Source of the DNA: Crateriforma spongiae
GTDB lineage: Bacteria > Planctomycetota > Planctomycetia > Pirellulales > Pirellulaceae
Assembly (NCBI RefSeq): GCF_012290005.1
Contig: NZ_JAAXMS010000010.1
Span: forward strand, 62,001-126,000
Length of the DNA stretch: 64,000 bases
Direction of reading: 5' to 3'
The position numbers and the translations under genes are program-made. Each line of letters begins with the position of its first letter. Within the stretch, counting starts at the first letter, position 1. Below are positions 61,163-64,000 of the stretch, one piece after another. The notes beneath the pieces are model-generated. The model saw only the letters and a list, made by a program, of their open reading frames with translations. It was not told the origin of the DNA and ran no database searches.

Positions 61163-62197
61163 ATGGACAGTCACCAGTCGCCATCTTCACCGACACCCTT
61201 CGCCCCGCCATCGCCGTCTCCATCGGACAACGTTTCCGGTACCGACGTGGTGAATCCTACGGCAAGTGAATCATCGTCGATCGCCCCACGTCCCCGACGA
61301 ATCTGGCCCGTATTTTTGGTGATCGCCGCTTCGCTTGGCACTTACATGGTTGCCAGCGCGGCGGCGTTTCTGCTGGCGATTTTTTTGGTGACCGGCCAAT
61401 TGTCGCTGGATCAATTACGAGATCCTGACACCGCCATCAGCGTTACGGAATCTCGGCTGGGATTTCCCATCGTCGTTGTGCTTCCACAATTTGCGCTGAT
61501 CGCTCCCTGCATCATCGCGGCATGGTTATCGCCGGTCGGCTTTGCAAACAGACTGGGGCTGCGGCGTGGCAATTGGCCCTATTGGGCTTGGGTGTCGGCG
61601 ATGCTGGCGACTCCGTTGGTGGGCATGACATCTGGATTGGTCGGCGGGCTATTTTTCGAAGAAAGCGATCATCTGAAAGAACTGACGCGCATCTTTCGCC
61701 AGCACGGTACCGATGGTTTCCTGATTCCGCTGGCGTTGATGATCGGTGCGACGCCGGCCATTTGCGAAGAACTTTTGTTTCGTGGCTACGTGCAAACGCG
61801 TTTGACAGATTCACTGGGACGCTGGTTTGGCCGACGCATTACCTTTCCCGTCGGCCGGGCGATCGGCGCTCTGCTGGGCCTGATCATTGCGTCGTTGGTG
61901 TTTGCCGCCTTTCACATGGATCCGGTGCACGTCGTCACGGTGTTTCCCATCGGCCTGTTTTTGGGTTGGGTGGCCTACCAAAGCGGGTCGATCTATCCGG
62001 CGATGCTGGGGCATTTCGCTAACAACACACTAAGCGTCGTGATCACCGTGCTGGCACCGGAAGAAATGCCCGACACGCTGGCGCTGCCATCGGTGATGTT
62101 CGCCTTTGCGATCTTTTCGGCGGGGATGCTGGGATTGGCCGGGTCCGTTTTGGCGTCGCTGTTGTTCAGCCAGCGACCGGATCACGAATTAATTTAG
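61163..62197 (+). CDS. CPBP family intramembrane glutamic endopeptidase
   Basis: 344 residues from the ATG at 61163. A Pro/Ser-rich cytoplasmic start is followed by about eight membrane helices. Active-site motifs of the Rce1/CAAX protease family: 'CEELLFRGYVQTRL' (E-E-x3-R), 'FAAFHMDPVHVV' (F-x3-H) and 'GHFANNT' (H-x3-N). Bacterial members handle bacteriocin maturation, immunity or membrane-protein cleavage; the substrate here is unknown. Monocistronic. Confidence 0.9.
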   Translation: MDSHQSPSSPTPFAPPSPSPSDNVSGTDVVNPTASESSSIAPRPRRIWPVFLVIAASLGTYMVASAAAFLLAIFLVTGQLSLDQLRDPDTAISVTESRLGFPIVVVLPQFALIAPCIIAAWLSPVGFANRLGLRRGNWPYWAWVSAMLATPLVGMTSGLVGGLFFEESDHLKELTRIFRQHGTDGFLIPLALMIGATPAICEELLFRGYVQTRLTDSLGRWFGRRITFPVGRAIGALLGLIIASLVFAAFHMDPVHVVTVFPIGLFLGWVAYQSGSIYPAMLGHFANNTLSVVITVLAPEEMPDTLALPSVMFAFAIFSAGMLGLAGSVLASLLFSQRPDHELI

Positions 62198-62860
62198 TTT
62201 GCAATTCGGCGCAGCCCATCAAGACGTCGTCAAAGGATCGCCGGAACGGGCACGATCGTTCGGGCTGAACCATACCGATGAAACGAGCGGTTGCGTCGGC
62301 AGCGTTTCCGATTGGCGCGATTGTGTGGCGTCTGCAGCTGGTAGCAGTGAACGCAGCCCATGCAGCGGCAAATTGCAATTCAAACGTCGCCCCCGGCCGG
62401 CAGCAACGAGCAACCTTGCGTCTATGAGATAGCGTTCGGGTGAGTGGACCAGCGTCGACGTGGGGCAAACCTGTCGACGACTCGGCGATCACTCATCGGC
62501 TTCCGGTCGATCAATCGTCTGCAGGGGCAAGCAGCCGAATCACGTTGTGGGGATGTGATTCCATTGGTCGACCGGAAGCCTGTTTTCTCTCCCAGTTCTG
62601 CGGCCCGAATTTCAGTACGTCGTCGGACACGGCTCACACGAGCCCCAATCCGCCGGATTCTCTTCCGGCCCGCACGATTCTTTATCGGATGCCACTGCAG
62701 GACTCAGTCTTACCTTCGTTCAGACGCAAACGGCCTGCCTGCGCCCCAGCGACACCACGAACAGCCCGATCGCCGGAATCCGTTCGTCGATCGGGAGATA
62801 CCATCCCCTTTCGCTACGGGGTGCGGGCGATGGCCATATGAAATGGTGCAGTGCTTCGAC
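62198..62860. other. 663-base gene-free region with a structured RNA candidate
   Basis: Several open frames cross it in different phases, but none has protein-like sequence. The notable content is the three-way junction at 62498-62580. A Leu/Arg-rich minus-strand frame (62166-62492) and rightward frames of 130-150 codons look like shadows of high GC. Confidence 0.5.
62498..62580 (+). ncRNA. Candidate structured RNA with a three-way junction
   Basis: P1 pairs 62498-62515 with 62563-62580 over 18 base pairs, all Watson-Crick except one U-G pair that forms only if the plus strand is transcribed. Within it, P2 is CTGC/GCAG (62519-62522 with 62531-62534, loop AGGGGCAA) and P3 is GAATCAC/GTGATTC (62537-62543 with 62555-62561). 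Junction bases are few. It lies 300 bases after the CPBP gene and is followed by TGTTTTCTC. It could be a small RNA, a 3'-UTR element or a mobile palindrome. Confidence 0.45.
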
Positions 62861-63592
62861 CTAGGAAACTCGTCGCCTGCGACGAACCATGCCAGCTAAG
62901 CCACATAAGGTCAGAGCGGTCAAGCTGGCGGGTTCAGGAACCGCGACGACTCCGGTTATCTGTGGATCGGTGAATGTTCCAGAGTCGAAGTGGCTGATGA
63001 TTCTCCATGTACTATCCTCGTCCATGTCTTCTTCTCCTGGTATCGATGGACTAGCCGGTGTGACTCCTCCAACGTTAAGGAATCGCAGACGAAAGTCTCC
63101 GGTGACGGTACCGATGGATGCCAGGCTGATGATGCTGTTGCTAAAGTTGCTGTCCTCATCGATTGTCGCAATGGCCGTTGTAAATCCGTCAGTTGACGCG
63201 AAAACCCCAATCTGGCTTGGACCGCTTGTCGACGACCTGGTTCCAATAATCAATTCATCTAGGGTCGCAGAATATCCCGGATCGAGCGCAAAGCCGATCT
63301 CAACGTAACCGTTGGGATTTAGCACCGTCGGGTCACCATCCAAATTGGTGGCCCAATTGTCAGAATTGAAAGCGTTATTCGTTGGTGTGTACTGAAGCCC
63401 CCCGCCACGAGTCATGTCGATGCCTGTGACTCCGGTAAGAGTGGTAGCACCAGCGACACTATCGCGGACACCGCTGTCAGCATCGCTGTAGGGAAATACC
63501 CCGTATGAAACAATGATGTCGGCGTAAACAGGAAGGCTGGTTGCAACCGAAAGCAGAGCAATGCCAAGGCTGAAGATGCTAAGTGATCTCAT
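62861..63592 (-). CDS. PEP-CTERM sorting domain protein
   Basis: 243 residues from the ATG at 63592. A signal peptide ('MRSLSIFSLGIALLSVATSLPVYA') precedes a secreted beta-rich domain ('EIGFALDPGYSATLDELIIGTRSSTSGPSQIGVFASTDGF'). The C-terminus is a complete PEP-CTERM anchor: 'VPEPASLTALTLCGLAGMVRRRRR', i.e. Pro-Glu-Pro, one hydrophobic helix and an Arg cluster. Such proteins are sorted by exosortase and linked to exopolysaccharide production. No exosortase gene is in the window. Confidence 0.9.
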   Translation of the reverse strand: MRSLSIFSLGIALLSVATSLPVYADIIVSYGVFPYSDADSGVRDSVAGATTLTGVTGIDMTRGGGLQYTPTNNAFNSDNWATNLDGDPTVLNPNGYVEIGFALDPGYSATLDELIIGTRSSTSGPSQIGVFASTDGFTTAIATIDEDSNFSNSIISLASIGTVTGDFRLRFLNVGGVTPASPSIPGEEDMDEDSTWRIISHFDSGTFTDPQITGVVAVPEPASLTALTLCGLAGMVRRRRRVS

Positions 63593-64000
63593 GTTGTTTT
63601 TTTGAGGTTTGCATTTGCGTTAGTTAGTTGCCCCGGGGCCTCAAAATAACGAAAAAGCCCCTGGTTTACCAAAGGGCACGACCCAGTTTCCCCAAATTAA
63701 CGATAGAACCGTCGCCATCATCATCACCAAAATAAGATCGTTGGATGGAAATCCCTTGATTGCAAATGGCACCTCTTAGCCTGAAACCAAATCTATTGAG
63801 CAAGGACACAGTTAACTGGGATGCGGTCCATTTGAAATCGTTGAAGCACTCTGGGGAACCCTCGAACGCACTGTTTGACTACAAGGCAAGAATCAACGCC
63901 TCCAAATTGGCCATCGACGTGAGGCAGCCCCCCCCCCCTGCCTAGAGGCCACACACCACCATAATGGAGCGACCGATCGCCAATATGTTTCCTCTGCCCA
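63593..64000. other. Intergenic region at the right edge
   Basis: The promoter of the PEP-CTERM gene should lie here. A leftward terminator is visible at 63652-63677 and an 11-base C-run at 63928-63938. A rightward 61-codon frame (63760-63945) ends in that C-run and is unlikely to be a gene. Confidence 0.4.
63652..63677 (-). terminator. Leftward rho-independent terminator
   Basis: On the minus strand GCCC-TT-TGG and CCA-G-GGGC form an interrupted stem, followed by TTTTT. It would stop transcripts arriving from beyond the right edge, before the PEP-CTERM gene. Confidence 0.5.

Noticed and set aside
63760-63945. 61-codon frame at the right edge
   Set aside because: Ends in an 11-base C-run encoding a Pro stretch; no ribosome site and no recognisable sequence.

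Overview
The window is high-GC chromosomal DNA from a planctomycete, most likely a Pirellulaceae (Rhodopirellula-like) bacterium. The evidence is several sulfatases, a PEP-CTERM protein, a DUF1580 helix-turn-helix protein, the planctomycete-type integrase with an N-x-x-R box, many exported proteins of unknown function, and genes that mostly lack clear Shine-Dalgarno sequences. Assignment below phylum level is inference.

Layout. 1-15.9 kb is a core chromosomal stretch: the tail of an exported protein, aroA, a UvrA-family ABC ATPase, an S9 peptidase, an ABC-2 permease, lexA, a CobB-type sirtuin, fumC and rpsU. At 15913-15986 lies tRNA-Val(TAC). A 13.4-kb integrative element (about 15963-29380) is inserted in its 3' end. 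It carries a tyrosine integrase, an iteron/palindrome region that may be its origin, a RepA-like ATPase and a primase joined by ATGA overlaps, small DNA-binding proteins, a XRE-type regulator with a well-formed promoter/operator, a secreted EEP-family nuclease, an orphan tape-measure-like protein, and a SIR2-like protein on the opposite strand as probable defence cargo. There is no capsid, portal or terminase gene, so it is a satellite or plasmid-like element rather than a complete prophage. The att core lies inside the integrase reading frame. In the excised circle the frame stays open and gives the integrase a different, longer C-terminus.

Right of the element, the displaced tRNA terminator is followed by four 124-bp tandem repeats with REP-like hairpins, a REP-associated tyrosine transposase (RAYT) and a further hairpin pair. 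Next come degraded DNA with a HEPN-like fragment, a lipase and a DUF1579 protein.

34-49.5 kb holds an arylsulfatase, small lipoproteins, a membrane protein plus S41 protease pair, a DUF418 protein, a CPA2 antiporter with CBS domains, an FG-GAP/VCBS protein, a polysaccharide group (an Alg13/Alg14-like fusion, an O-antigen ligase-like protein and a small upstream protein), a DUF2853 protein, a sulfatase-fold protein without the catalytic cysteine motif, and a divergent WecG/TagA-like protein. 49.5-64 kb holds an MnmE-like GTPase, a GGQ release-factor-like protein, a three-gene ATGA-coupled operon (GAF-HlyD, HlyD, M50 protease-HlyD), a GlmU-like nucleotidyltransferase, argC, a CPBP protease, a candidate three-way-junction RNA and a PEP-CTERM protein.

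All functional calls rest on motifs read by eye. No database search was run.
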